Positions 11,231 through 23,760 of a stretch of DNA of 64,000 bases are shown here, in pieces. Below the pieces are notes generated by a model, which saw only the letters and a list, made by a program, of their open reading frames with translations, was not told the DNA's origin and made no database searches. Numbering within the stretch: the first letter of the stretch is position 1; each line of letters starts with the position of its first letter. A program made the position numbers and the translations under genes. The DNA is from Combretum micranthum (taxonomy: Eukaryota; Streptophyta; Magnoliopsida; Myrtales; Combretaceae): NCBI GenBank assembly GCA_024138025.1, contig JAMXBD010000639.1, positions 496,001 through 560,000 on the forward strand. The letters run 5' to 3'.

Positions 11231-11620
11231 TGGATAAATTATACTAGAATGTCACAACATTTGGGGGTAAGTTTATTTTAAGTCATAATGTTTTGAAAAG
11301 TTCAAAAGAGGTCATAATGTTTAGAAAAATATCTTATGAGGTTTAATTACGTATTTCTCCTATGATACATGTCAATGAGCCTTAAAAGAAGGCTTTTTTG
11401 GAGTTTTAATTAAATATTTATCCTGTTAATACGTGTCAATAGTGACCTCAATTGACAACTTCTCTAAATGTTATGACATAAAATGATTTTACTCCTAAAT
11501 GTTGTGATCTAAAATAAACATACTCTCTCAACGTTGTGATCTCTTTTGAACTTTTTGAAACATTGTGACCCAAAATGAACTTACCCTATAAATATAATGA
11601 CCTTCTGGTGTAATTCACCA
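11231..11620. mobile_element. foldback MITE
   Basis: The left arm (TGGATAAATTATACTAGAA, then GTAAGTTTATTTTAAGTCA and AAAAGTTCAAAAGAGGTCA) is mirrored by the right arm, which on the minus strand reads TGGTGAATTACACCAGAA, then GTAAGTTCATTTTGGGTCA and AAAAAGTTCAAAAGAGATCA. The arms cover most of the 390 bp. Flanks do not show a clear target duplication. There is no coding content. Confidence 0.75.
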
Positions 11621-12283
11621 CAACATTCTTTTAAAAATGTCATAATAGCTTTCTCATTGATCTTTTATTTGAATCCACTTTATCAAACTTGGTCTTTTTT
11701 TTTTTTTTTTTTTAAACATGCCAAATTAATCTGTTATTTAAAATTGCCCCAACTAAGTATAAATTCCAACTAACATCAAACTTCTTGTGTAGATTAAAAA
11801 TGAGCTCAAAATCAAATAATGGAGTAGACCCTTTATTGATAGGACATAGTAGCATCCTAAGATATTTATGTTTTTTCATTTTTTTCACTTTGAGTTTGTG
11901 TATTTTTATTTTTCATATATTTTTCAAAAGAATAACAACAATTCAATGTTGTTGATGTACAAAAAAAGACGAACGAAGAAAACAACCATGTCAATTTTGT
12001 GGTTTCATATTTAAAAGTTATTACATTAGTAAAGATTAGTTTAAAACTCCACAAATTGTTATGACTCCATGAGACATTGGTTAGATTAGATATAAGATTA
12101 CCTTTACAGATGTAGTGAGATGCTGACATCTTGATTTACATTAATGCATTAGTAAATAAAGATTAGTTTGTTAATAGTCTTATAGTTTAATAGTATTATC
12201 ACCGTACTTTTAAGTTTTTAATTCCCTATTGTAAAGATGGAAAAAAAAATTGGGGACAGTTTTTAAAAGTAAAAAAAAAAAAA
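11621..12283. other. AT-rich intergenic sequence with a T19 run
   Basis: A run of 19 T lies at 11695-11713. An 87-codon minus-strand ORF (11866-12129) has no recognisable features. Confidence 0.5.
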
Positions 12284-12335
12284 GGGGGGGGGGGGGGGGG
12301 GGTGGGGGTGGGGGTGTGGTGTGGGGGGTGGTGGA
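12284..12335 (+). repeat. poly-G / GGGGGT low-complexity tract
   Basis: An A13 run is followed by about 19 consecutive G (12284-12302), then TGGGGGTGGGGGTGTGGTG and further G runs. At least four G-runs of three or more lie within 50 bp on the plus strand, which meets the usual G-quadruplex pattern. Confidence 0.9.
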
Positions 12336-12407
12336 ATTGATGGGAGAGAACCTTTGATTAGCCACTAGGTGGTTAACGTTTTGGATATGATCTAAGGAAG
12401 ATATAGG

Positions 12408-13016
12408 TAGGGTTACAAACGAGTCGAGCTATTCATAAGCTACTCGAGCTCAGCTCGACTTCAAGTTTGATTAGTAAATGAGTCGGGTCCGAGCCTAAAG
12501 TAAATCCTATTTATCTAAATGAGCCAAGCTCTTGATTTAGGCTCGCGAGCCAGCTTGTGAATAAACTCATTTAAACTCATAAAAGGCTCGCGATTAGGCT
12601 CATTAATAAACTCATTGTAGATTTGCGAATTTTTTTTATGAATGATATATTATCAATAACTACATAATAAAAAAATAAAAAACTAATTTCTTTAATAATT
12701 ATCTATATATTATATCAATACCTATATATTATATTTTAGTTTAAAAAAATGAAAAATGGGCTACCTAAATGAGTTGAGCTCCAACTTAAATTTCAGGCTT
12801 GATAAAAGCTCTTAAGCTCAATAAAAAGTTCGGCTTGGCTCAAGCTAGTTTCATAAACGAGAGCTTGAGGTCAAACTTAAACTCGTATATCTAAAGAAAC
12901 CAAGCTTGAGCCTCAATTTTATGCTTGATAAAAACCCGGTTCAAGCTTGCTAAATTTTAAACTAGCTAAGCTCAAGCCTTTAAAACTTTGCTCGACTTGG
13001 CTTGTTTGTAGCTCTA
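12408..13016. mobile_element. hAT-like MITE, GAGC/GCTC-rich
   Basis: Left end TAGGGTTACAAACGAGTCGA; the right end on the minus strand reads TAGAGCTACAAACAAGCCAA. Flanking 8-mers GATATAGG and GAGATAGA agree at six of eight positions, compatible with an old hAT 8-bp target duplication. The subterminal regions on both sides carry many GAGCTCGA/AGCTCG-type motifs. Length is 609 bp with no transposase. Confidence 0.72.
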
Positions 13017-13069
13017 GAGATAGACATTGAGGAAGAAGGGGATCATGGTTTTCCCTTTTTGCATCCTTT

Positions 13070-13175
13070 AGAAAAAAAAAAAAAAAGAAGAAAGATGATC
13101 ATGAAAGTATAAAAATATAGAAATAAATATACCTAAAATTAAAAAATAAAAATAAAAATCATAAATACAAATACC

Positions 13176-13206
<31 letters not shown>

Positions 13207-13240
13207 CTTCTTCTTCTTCTTCTTCTTTTTTCTCCTCCTT
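13070..13240. repeat. polyA and (CT)n-(CTT)n microsatellites
   Basis: An A-rich run lies near 13070-13090. (CT)n starts near 13175 and passes into (CTT)n at about 13205-13226. Confidence 0.9.
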
Positions 13241-16056
13241 TCTAGCCTTTGAAAGATACAAATACCCTATTTACCAAATTAAAATTTCACATAACATGGT
13301 ATTAGCATTATTAATATATAAGTGATGTGGAAATGCGCTTTAAAATTATTATTATTTATTTGAGCTTAACTCTTTGGGCTAAGTAACTAGGGTTAAAAAA
13401 TCTAGTTCTAAGTGAGATGATTAAGGGAGTTTTGGCATGGTAGACTTGGAGTAGTGTAAACCCCATAATTTTTGCATAACCTAATTTTGATAATTGGCAA
13501 TAGTAGGATATAAAGTCTTGAATAAGCTTTGAGAAAAGTCTCAAAAATCATTCTCGGTTTTTCTTGATATAAGAATATTAAAAATATAAACAACTTAATC
13601 GTAGTTTAAGAAATCATAATCATTATTAGCAAAATTTCCTCTAACCTCTTTGCGACCAATAAGTAATGATAAATCAAAGAATTAATGCAGTAATTATTAA
13701 GGCTCTAGCAAACTTAAAAAAAATTATCTGTCAATTTCGAAAAATAATTAGAAAAATAATAAATATGCCTCGAAAATTTTCAAATAAGAATAGCGTAATA
13801 AGTCACTAAGCCAAACCTTAACTTCAACAAATAAAAATAAATATATCTCTAAATTCATTAAACACATAAAATTACATCACGTCTGAGCAAGTAAATTTCT
13901 AAAACAATCGTAAATAATTATTTTATAGATTTATAATTAAAACGATTGTAACCCCTTAGAGAATCTAATGACACCCACCTTCTTTAGTAAGTGAAACCCT
14001 TGGAAGTCATCAAAATTATATAAATAATTTATTGCATGCAAAAATATTCAAAATATAAAACAAGTTATTGTAATAAAATACAAAAGCTCTAAAATTGATA
14101 CCCATAAAATATTCCACATTACTAAATTAATCATATGGTTATCTTGGCACATAATATATAATAAGTATATGACAAACTATTACTACAATTTATAGTAGTG
14201 TTAATAATATCAAAAGTATATTGTGACTAACAATATATGTATTGTAATAAAAATAAACAAAATTATTTTGTTATATGATAAATAATAACACCATGCTTGA
14301 TCCACATATTAAGACCATTTAAAAAAGTTAACAATATTAAGATCCTTAGTATTATAGTACTAATATTATATTAATCATAATAACTTACCTACTCGTAACA
14401 AAGATATATGATTTATAAGTAAACTATATCATAAGTGAAATATGCAATAAATATTAATGTGATTTAACAAATATGGTAAAATATATATGTAATCATCATA
14501 TCAATATACCTATAACATAACAACACCCTAGGGCTAATTACTAAGGAGAGCTTACAATTGTTAACACAAAATACATATCTAACAAATCATTTGGCACATT
14601 GAAATTGTATCAGATAAATATAATAGAAAACAAGCAAACAAACAAAATCAAGAAGTATGATAATATGATATTAATTAAATAATACCGACCAAGATTACAT
14701 AAGAAGATTAATTAGAATTTTAATAAAGTAAATAAAACACATCGTGAACCTTAAAATTCACATTAAAACAAAAAATCCTCAAACGTATCAGATCAGACTA
14801 AAATCTCAGAAACCTTAGATCGAATCAAATAAATCTTATAACCCTAAAATACCATATAAATTAAATTAGACTTGGATTGCTAAAAAGTTTGAAACCCTGG
14901 AAACCATAAACGGGATCAAATGAAGATTCAATAATTCTAAGTTATTAGATGAATTAAATAAAGTCTGGAACCCTAAAAGTAAATTGTTTATCAAAAACAT
15001 ATCACCAACAAAATGATATAAAACCTTAATCAATCCAAAAACCCCACACTAGACAATTCATTTATTTGATTTTTAACTCGCAAATCAAGACATACCCAAA
15101 TAATACTATTAATAAAATAATAAGAAATAATTTCCTAGAATTGAAAACTCTCAAAATTTTATGGTAAACCTATAAGTAAAACTTTGGACCCTTCTATTAA
15201 TTTTAGAATAAAAAAGAACCAATACCAAAAGTCAAATTGAGTCAACACATAATATTAAAACCCCTAGACTCTATTAGACAATCTTGAGAACTGTAAAATG
15301 TTAAATAAATCACAAAAATAGAGTAAACTTAAAAATATGAACCAGATATACAATATAAACCTCTAGATTTTATAATCTCACGAGTAAATGTTAAAGCCAA
15401 AATTGAAACTGGAATCCTAAAAGTCAACTAGGTCAATAAAAAATCCTAACGAGACTAAATCCGACAATCTCACGGTCGAAACCCTAAAACAAAAAGAATA
15501 AAATAACCTTGGATTATAGATGAAAATAATGTAATACAACCTAAAAAGATCATATTTGTTAAAAATTAACTCGTTTCGGACCTGAATGGGATTAGTTTTT
15601 AAAATCAGGACCCCACGTAAAACGATAAAAATATTCCGATAATATATCCAAACTCATAATAATATGAAGATTCATAAAATATCAGTTTTAGGATTTTTCA
15701 GTGTTTAAAAATATCCGATATCACCTTTTTATGCGTATTTTCTTTACTATCGGTAATTTATTTATCTTGTTTACTATTCATTTACTATTTATTACTATTT
15801 ACTACTATTCATCTTACTTTATTTTTTCTTATACCTATTCTTACACCAATCTCTTACATCTCTTATCATTATCTTTTCTCATAAAACTTTTATTACACTT
15901 TTTACTTAATTTCTCTTATACTTTTCTACAAAAATTAATTTTTTTTCCTTTGTTTCTCCCCCTTGCAAGTACATGGTAGCAAGCTGCCTCTTTTCCTCTC
16001 TAATTTCTTTTTATTTTTCATTTTCTTTTCATTATTTAATGCAAACAATTTTCCTC

Positions 16057-16064
16057 TATAAATA
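16057..16064 (+). promoter_or_regulatory. TATA box of family A LTR
   Basis: TATAAATA in the context CCTCTATAAATACC, followed by a C/T-rich leader. The equivalent positions of the minus-strand copies read CTATAAATA (55254-55246 and 58789-58781). Confidence 0.7.
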
Positions 16065-16230
16065 CCACTACATTCTCCTCTAATTTTCATACTTTTTCTT
16101 CACCATAACAAAACATTTGCCAATTGAAAACTCAAACACTCTCTCCTCTTCTCTCAACAATCATGCCACATACACACACCCATCCCTTGACTCTCTCAAA
16201 TTTTTCTCCCTTCAATCCATCTTACATCTT

Positions 16231-16240
16231 AGGTAAAACA
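16231..16240 (+). promoter_or_regulatory. conserved splice-donor-like AG/GTAAAAC in LTR leader
   Basis: CTTAGGTAAAAC lies 168 nt downstream of the TATA box. The same AG/GTAA lies 120 nt and 213 nt after the TATA box in the copies at 55126 and 58568. Function is inferred. Confidence 0.45.
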
Positions 16241-17528
16241 TTAAACCTCCTCCTTAATTCATGTTAACATAATAAGAAAAATATGTGTGTGTTATTTCCA
16301 TATGAAATCCCTATGAGTGTTATGCTAGGGAATGAAAATATAGGAACAACCTATTGTTCATGTCTTGTTGAAATTTATGACCATATTGATGTTATGATAT
16401 ATTATTATTTCTAATATTAACATTGTATATATTACTAAATATATGTAATATGTATATTTTATAGAGCATAATGCTCACTAATCTAACTCTTTTTATTTTC
16501 ATGCTCTTATTTATTTCTTGCTAATAAATAAGACTAGTTAATCTCTAGTCTTAGACTTGTCCTCAATAAAGTCAAAATAAAAAGGAGACTTGTTTATACT
16601 ATAAGTCTCGAGAATGCCTTGTTGAAAAATTCTAAGGCTTCAATTTTATTTGTTTTGCTCTTAATTATTTTGTTATTTAAGGATACTTCTCCATTTCTAA
16701 TTCTCGAGGAGCCTTGACATGAATCTAAGACTTCCACAATTTTCTTATTTTTTTTTCCTTAAGCTTTCTTATGCTTTTCTTTTCTTTTTATGGAACTTGT
16801 CCAAATCTAAGTTCCGGGAAGTCTTGATACTAAGCTAAGACTTCCATGTTTTGTTTTTGTATGCTCATTTAATTTTCTATTTCTTTTTTTTTTCTACATG
16901 GATTTATTTTTCATCTCATAACATAACTATAAGTTTATATTCATGCATGATCATAGAATAATGTTGTTGTTTTAATAAAAAAATTTCAAAACAAAGTGAG
17001 CTATTTCTTTCATACAAAAATAGGGCTAAACGCTCAAGAGAAATGGTTTCCAACACTTAGGAGGAATTTTCACAAATACTTAGAATAATGGGTCAACTAC
17101 ATTCTTTTCAAAATATTAAAATAAATTTATCATAAATTTATGATGTTGATAATTCTTTGTTATGGAAAATTTTCTTAAAAGCTTATTTATATGACTTATG
17201 TTAATACTTTGATAAATACTAAGAACAAAACAATTTTTCCAAGTCAAGCTTAAAGTCAACTCACCAGTTAAAAATCCACTTAGGAATAAAATTGGTATAT
17301 AGCATAAGGAATCGTTTTAAAAGTAATTCCATCTTTATGGAGTTAAGGAAAATATAGAAATAATAGTTATAATAAGTAGACACTCACTTGTCACAAACTA
17401 AAAATTTTTATTATCTTCCAATAACTTAAAAAATAGATTTTTATAAATTTCACTTTTCAAACTGCTAAAATAAGTTGTTTTATGAAAAATAATTGTTGGG
17501 ACAACATCATAAGAATCATGCATATAAT

Positions 17529-18445
17529 TAGGGGTGGGCAAAAAAACCAACCGAACCGAACCAATCCGTAGCCGAGCCAATCCAAACTAAAAATATGGTT
17601 TTTTTTTAATGGTTTGGTTTAAAAATTTTCCAATATGAACCAATCCGCAAATTTATGGTTTGGTTTGGAAGGCAAACCAAACAAATCCGTAAAACCGAAC
17701 TAAACTGTTTTAGAAAAATATGATAATATTTTACTATATGTTCATATGATTTTATTTAATATTTATTATTTAGTGAATATTGATTAAAGTCAACTTGTTC
17801 ATTTTTAACTTTTTTTTAGACTCATAATATGTACTTTTTTTGTTGATGATGAACTTGTTTTTTTTTTTTTAAATAGCTTTTAACTTTATAAAGCATGAAA
17901 TTTATTTACTCAATTATAAATTCTTATTATGTATTAAATGTTTAATATATTTTGTCAGCGGATTATTTTATTCGTTGATAAATTTTATTGATAGATGGTT
18001 TTTTATTTTATCTAAATTTATTGGTAGATAATTGACTTGATGATTCTATTAAAAACTATAAATTATGACTTACTATGTGTTAGTTAGTGAATGTATTTTA
18101 TTAGTAGATAATCGATTTTATAGAGAACTATATATTAAAAGTATGATAAATTCATAAAGTATTTTGTCATGGTTTATAATATAAACTTGTAAAATGATAT
18201 AAATATTTAAGTATCTACATAAATGTTAAAAAAAAAACTAGAACAAAGAAAATTTTTTGTTAGAATTTTGATTTAATCCGTAATCCAAATCGAACTGAAC
18301 CGTTATTTATTGGTTTAAAAAATTTCTAATCCGAACCAAACTGTTACTTAATGGTCTGTTTGGGATGGAAAAAAAACCAAACCGTAAATTATGGTTTTGT
18401 TTGGTTTCAAAGAAAACCGAACCAAACCAATCCGCGCCCGCCCTA
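17529..18445. mobile_element. hAT-like MITE with perfect 8-bp target duplication
   Basis: The left end is TAGGGGTGGGCAAAAAAACC and the right end on the minus strand is TAGGGCGGGCGCGGATTGG. The element is flanked on both sides by CATATAAT (17521-17528 and 18446-18453), an exact 8-bp duplication typical of hAT transposition. The subterminal regions are packed with GGTTTGGTTC/GAACCAAACC motifs on both sides, while the roughly 550-bp interior is plain AT-rich DNA. No transposase is present. It sits inside the family A LTR, so it is younger than that LTR. Confidence 0.9.
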
Positions 18446-19385
18446 CATATAATATGCATATATCTATATTAAAGGATTTTCCAAATATATAAATAGCTAT
18501 ATACTTGCTATAGAAGTTTTGGATGACATGAACTTAGAAAAATTACAATTTAAGCGTTGAAATTTTTAGATCAATTCTGTACTGACCCATTTCAAAACCC
18601 AAATTACTTTAAATGTTAAAAATGACCTTAAAAAAGATAGATCTTTTTTGAGTAGGTAGAAAGCGATATATAATATGCAAAATTCCGATTAAAATGAGCA
18701 AGTTATGGTCATTTTAAGTTGGAATTTCACATAATCCGAATTTTAAGGAGAATAATGAAATAAAATTATAAAATTTAAGTAGAATCAATATGAAATACTT
18801 ATTATGGCTATTTCTTTTGTTTATATAACGAGAAATATGGCATACCTTTCCCCAAGGACCACTCCAACTAAGGATGGTACTAAGGACGAGTGGGTTTATT
18901 TCCTTAATTATCGTACTTATGTTTGTGCTTGTAGTATAGAAGCACTATAATAGGAAAAGATAAAATCAGAAAGTGCATGTGCCTTATAATATTGGTTGAA
19001 ATTGTATCAAGTATTGATGTTGAATTGTTTATAATCAAATGGTTGATTTAGCGTGGTATTGATGTGTTTGCCAATTCTATGATCACCCCTAAGATATCTA
19101 AAATCATGGTATGAGTGCTAAATTAAATGAATTGATGCATAACATGAAGAGTCACATTGCATTCATTACTATACGCTTGATGGGACAAGAGCATAGTAGT
19201 GAAGTAAGCAGAAGCCTGAAAATCTGCATTAATATTAACGGCGAGTTGTAGCTCGAATGAACTACACAAATTTTATTTGCAAACTACGGTCATATGGGGC
19301 TCGGAACACCTAACCCCAAATAGAGGGTGCAAATCCATTCAACATATGATTTCTGATTAATCACGCGTATTGCTTGCTAACATGT

Positions 19386-20400
19386 TTGATGCAAGAAATC
19401 ATATTCTTGAAGAAATTCACAATTTCTCCAAAGAACTCAAAGAGAAGGAATATTTAAAATGTTTGTTTTAAGGTTTAGGGAATTTAAAATAGGAGAAAAG
19501 AACTTTAAATGAATAATTAGAAAGAATTTAATACGTTGTCTCATAGAAAAAGGATACTGAAACAAAATAACAATTTGAATGGATATCTAAAATCTAAAAT
19601 TTCAATTAATGTCCATTTACTAATTTATATCAATTTATCTTATCATATTCTATTGTTTATTTTTTTATTTATTCAAATTATCTAAATCAAATTTGTAAAC
19701 TAAGTTTTAATTAAAGTTTAAAATTAAATACCTATAATACTATTCAATTAAACTATTTCTAATGTAGTTAGGTGAAGGTTTATGGCATTTCAACAAGGTT
19801 TCAATTAGCTCAATTAAATATAAAATAATTAAATTGAACTAGAGTTCTAATCTTTTCAGTTAATATTACACGAGATTGAATTAGTCAAACGAGTTTCAAA
19901 TATAGTAATCAATATTACACACAATTGGATAAATCGAAAGAATTCTAATAAGACACATGATAAAGAAAAATCTCTTTAGGGTTTATGGAAAAATACTCAA
20001 TTCTCATTACCTAAGTGTTTCATAATATTAATAAGACTATTTAAATCTAACCTTATGTAATAAAATGAAAGTAAAACTCTAATAACTAATAAAAAAAAAA
20101 TAACAACCAACTCCTAGACCTACATTTGAATAATATATTTCATGGACCCACAATAATAAATTGGGTGTTATCAACGAACATAGGAGGTCTAACAAAATTC
20201 AAAAAATACCTCAGTATCTGAGGGATTACGAAAGCATTGGTTAAATACATGGACTTAAGTATACAATAGTAAATTTCAAGAGTTCCACACTAACAGATTC
20301 GTAGAATTAAGCATATAATGGTAGATCTTAAGTACAACACAAACAGATCTTCAAAAAAGTAACAAAAAGAACAGTACATATAGATAGAGGAGTACGAAAA
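19386..20400. other. AT-rich intergenic sequence
   Basis: No coding potential seen. It holds one short imperfect direct duplication (20251-20353). Confidence 0.5.
20251..20353. repeat. imperfect tandem duplication, unit about 53 bp
   Basis: Two units, 20251-20303 and 20304-20353, share the order TTAAG(T/C)ATA-AAT(A/G)GTA-TT..AGT-CACA-AACAGAT. Confidence 0.6.
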
Positions 20401-20854
20401 AGGAGTGGGTAGCCTGTTTTTCTGTTACTGTATTTGTGGTTTCTTCTTCCTCCCTATTCCTTTCTTAAAGCTAAAGTGGGACTTGAATGCCAATAAGCCA
20501 CCTTTTCTTTTCATCTCAGTTCATGCAAACACATACACACACAGATCCTAGAGTTAGTGACCGATTTGAACATAAAAAATGTTTATACATATAGATCAAG
20601 AAACAAAATCATTGTTTGTACAAATCAAGCATTAAACATAGATCTTGATTAGAAACTGACGAAACCCTAACTTCTTTCTTCTTGAATAGTAAGGAAGAAG
20701 AGGAAGAGGAGACTAACCTTCTGGTGAGTTTTATAGAGGAATGTACGAATGAGACAGACAACATTTGAGGATTTTGTTTTACATCATATTCTTTTGTATC
20801 AGTGGACTGATATTTCATGTGGACTTTTGTTAAATTTCTTTTCTTAATAAAAGT
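20401..20854. other. unassigned sequence left of the gypsy element
   Basis: Contains a 69-codon minus-strand ORF (20609-20818) rich in Ser and without recognisable motif. The stretch may include the decayed 5' LTR of the gypsy element, because the gag region follows directly, but no matching 3' LTR was found. Confidence 0.3.
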
Positions 20855-20904
20855 GGTTATTAGTTAGGATTGATTGCTATCATTGGGTGCTTTCATTGAT
20901 TACC

Positions 20905-21890
20905 ATGATAGAAAAGCAAGAACATATGCTGAACTGCAAGATCGGGTTTATAAGAATAGTATGTCTATTGATAAAGTGGTAAATGAGATGCAAGATTTAA
21001 AGAAATCTATGAATGACAGCATTAATATTATAATCCAGTAAATGAATGCATTGTCTCAATCTGTTTCCGCTAATCCAACAAATGGAAATCCGGTTAATGG
21101 AAATCGAATAGGTGTATCATCATCTTCCAACAATCATGAAGTGCATAATGAATGGGGCAACATGAAACACATAAAATTAGAGTTGCTAAAGTTTAGTAAT
21201 GGAGATCCCACTCAATGGCTTTTCAAAGCATCTCAACTTTTTATTTCCATAAAGTTGCTATTGATGATAGATTGAAATTAACATATTTTGCATTAGAGAA
21301 TGAAGCATATGATTGGAATCAGTAGATGTATCATAATCATATGATTTGTAATGGGGAAAACCTCATTCATGCAATCAAACTCAGATTCAGTCCATCACAA
21401 TATGAGGATTTGCAGGGTAAACTTTCTAAATTGAATTAAACTAGGATTGTGGGAGAATATCAGTATCGATTTGAAAGTTTGTCAAATAGGATTAGTGGAT
21501 TGTCTAAGAGTTTTCTTCAGAGTTGCTTCATATTAGGTTTGAAACCATTGATACAGTAAGAGGTGCTTGCTTTTCAACCTACAAGTTTTTTACAAGCAGT
21601 AACTTAGCTAACTACACAAGAGTAAATTGAAGTCAATGCAATCGCATTTCTTATATAAGAATTCTAAGAATTTTTCAGTTCTTAACAAATCTTCTTTTCC
21701 GAAATATGATTAGACATCCAAAGGTCTTTTATTTGCTCCTAGTTTGAATGTAGAGGATCAACAACAAATTAAGAAAAAGGTGTTTCCAGTGAGGGATTTG
21801 TTTGCTAGTGAGTTAATTGCAAAGAGAGAAAAGGGTCTTTGTTATAATTGTGATGAAAAATATAATTGAAATCACCTTTGTAAAGTAAAG
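20905..21890 (+). pseudogene. gypsy gag remnant with zinc knuckle
   Basis: The retrotransposon gag domain is visible as KLELLKFSNGDPTQWLFKA (21171-21230), then YFALENEAYDWNQ, LRFSPSQYEDLQGKLSKLN (about 21385-21440), YQYRFESLSNRI and FILGLKP (about 21535). A CCHC knuckle beginning GLCYNCDEKYN lies at 21834-21866. Stops in place of Trp or Gln (for example after DWNQ and after SKLN) and a frameshift near 21240 break the frame. Gag would form the particle that packages the RNA. Confidence 0.82.
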
Positions 21891-21899
21891 TTTTTACTA

Positions 21900-22611
21900 T
21901 TGGTGCAACAAGAGGACGAAAATCTTGAAGATGATCAAATCGATTTACAAGATCTGGAAGTAACTGATGTTCTTGATGTTAACTACAACAATGTGGAGAT
22001 TAGTTTTCATGCAATTGTTGGTATTTTAGCACCAAAAAATTTTCGTTTGAATGGATCATTGAAATCACATTCCTTGTCAATTTTGCTTGATTCGGGAAGT
22101 GCTCATAACTTCTGACAAGGAAGTGTGGCAAGGAAACTTAAAATTCCTATTTTGGCTATTCCAAAATTCAAAGTGATGGTAGGAAATGGTGAATTTTTAG
22201 AGTGCTCGGGCCTTTGTCGTTAGATAAAGATTTTAATACAAAATCATTATTTTTTAGTGGTTGTTATATCCTTTCTTTGAAAGGAGCAACTATGGTTTTA
22301 GGGGTGGAATGGCCAACACATTTAGGACTAGTAGCAATGGATTATTCTCAGCTCACTATGTCATTTCAGCTAAATGGACATATGTGTAAACTCAAAGGAG
22401 AGACACAACTGGTTAGTGGTTCACTTCATCTAGCTTAATTACAAAAATTGGTTGTTTCAAACCAATATATTTGTTTTTGTAGTTTAGTGGCTCAAGCTGA
22501 GTATTCTTCCATGGAATCTACTAACAATACCCAAATTGAAGCAGTATTAGCCAGATTCTTAGAGCTTTTTGCAACTCCTTCATCATTACCATCGTTTCGT
22601 GATGGTCAACA
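21900..22611 (+). pseudogene. gypsy protease and linker to RT, interrupted
   Basis: The open frame 21900-22115 ends with SILLDSGSAHNF, the retropepsin active site (D-S-G) of plant gypsy polyproteins. A stop follows HNF. Downstream open blocks (22202-22438 and 22448-22630) contain VLGVEWPTHLG and MDYSQLTMSFQLNG, the conserved region after the protease, and FRDGQHD, which normally stands just before RT. The Athila LTR begins at 22612 within that motif. Confidence 0.82.
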
Positions 22612-23538
22612 TGATGCGCTGGATCTTTAAGTTTTAAATTTATAATCTTGTTAATTCTAGACCCACACAAGGTAGTGCACCTATAATGTAATATAAAATT
22701 AACTCGGATATCGTCCTAGGAATCTATGTGCAGCTACTAGTATAACTCGTTAACTATTATCTAGCCTAATCAATTGAGAGATAAATACTAACTTTCTACT
22801 AATTCTAATTAAAAGCAAGCCTAAAAACCTTAGATAAAAGATAAGCACAAATTTCTCAAGATAATCAATTCACAAACAATGCCCTTAGCTTTGGTTAACC
22901 CTAGCCTCCTTCATCTTTAAAGATATATTTAATTGAACGGAACTTGATCTTGAACTATCGGGTTTCTCAAATAGATTAATTACTCTCTTCAAGTCAATTA
23001 ACCCCTAACCCTAATTGCAAAAGTAGGAATTTCTTGCTTCACAATTATCAAATTAGAATAGCATGAAGATTATGAACCCTAAATGATAGAAAGTTGGAAA
23101 AACCCTATTTCTAAGTGGATTACTCAACTTCTTTGCCCATGAGAGATCAAACCCATTAATTGAAATCTTCTTTCAAATTAACAAGAATCAATTTTGTAAT
23201 AAACTTGGCCTAAAATCATCACAAACAACAATATAAATCATGAAGCAAACTCAAAATCAAACTTCATTCGATTAATAATCAAGTCAATACACGAAGGCTA
23301 GGGTTTCCCAAAACCTAGGGCATACATAACTACTCTTCCATGAGGAGATTAACAACAAAAATAAATACAATGGAAGAAATAGGAAAGATTATGATGATAA
23401 AACCCTTTTGTAGAAGTGATTGTTGTGGATCTTCAAGTTGTAGCTCGAATCCCTCTTCAAAAAGCTCTCTAAAGTACGTTCTAGGTTTTTGGATGGTAAG
23501 ACAAGTGAATGAATTATGTTCTTTCAACTCAAGGCGCG

Positions 23539-23562
23539 AATATATATATATATAATATATTA
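23539..23562 (-). promoter_or_regulatory. Athila LTR TATA region (3' LTR copy)
   Basis: An alternating TA tract lies between the GTACAC-motif cluster (upstream on the minus strand) and the leader. The equivalent in the other LTR is 34984-35001. Confidence 0.5.
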
Positions 23563-23760
23563 GTGTGTACACACCCCTACATGACCCATGTACATCGGGG
23601 TAGTGTACTCATTAACTTCGCACGTTTTTCCTTTTTTGGCACATGTACACGACCTATTGTACACAACTGGTGTATGTGCAGTCGTGTACCCTAGAACTTC
23701 GACTTTTTCTTCAATTTTTCTCCTCCAAAAGTACACTAGTAGTGTAAAAATACTAGTGTA
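23563..23760 (-). promoter_or_regulatory. GTACAC/GTGTAC motif cluster in U3 of the Athila LTR
   Basis: Half-sites of the type GTACAC and GTGTAC recur at about 23575, 23590, 23604, 23645, 23660, 23684, 23731 and 23756. Each lies within 200 bp upstream (minus strand) of the TATA region. The same arrangement is at 35003-35200 in the other LTR. Confidence 0.6.

Larger units (their letters stand above)
13455..19385 (+). mobile_element. LTR family A copy, plus strand, 3'-truncated
   Basis: From about 15540 on this block is the inverted counterpart of the minus-strand copies at 52233-59932. It shares the ATGCGTATTTTCTTTACTA block (15730), the TATA box and leader (16057-16232), a GAGCATAATGCTCACT block (16464), repeated GTCTTAGACTTGTCC-like motifs (16550-16850), a block around GAGTAGGTAGAAAGCG (18650), and AACCCCAAATAGAGGGTGC...CAACATATGA (19310-19350). 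Homology stops near 19385, before the GTGACA terminus. The start at 13455 (TGTAAACCCCATAATTTT) fits the family's 5' terminus. The part 13500-15500 is strongly diverged or contains other insertions, so the 5' boundary is less sure. Resemblance to chromovirus (Tekay/Del) LTRs is inferred from the terminal motifs. Confidence 0.6.

Noticed and set aside
12408..18445. Autonomous hAT transposase for the two hAT-like MITEs
   Set aside because: No long frame or transposase motif lies inside either element or nearby.
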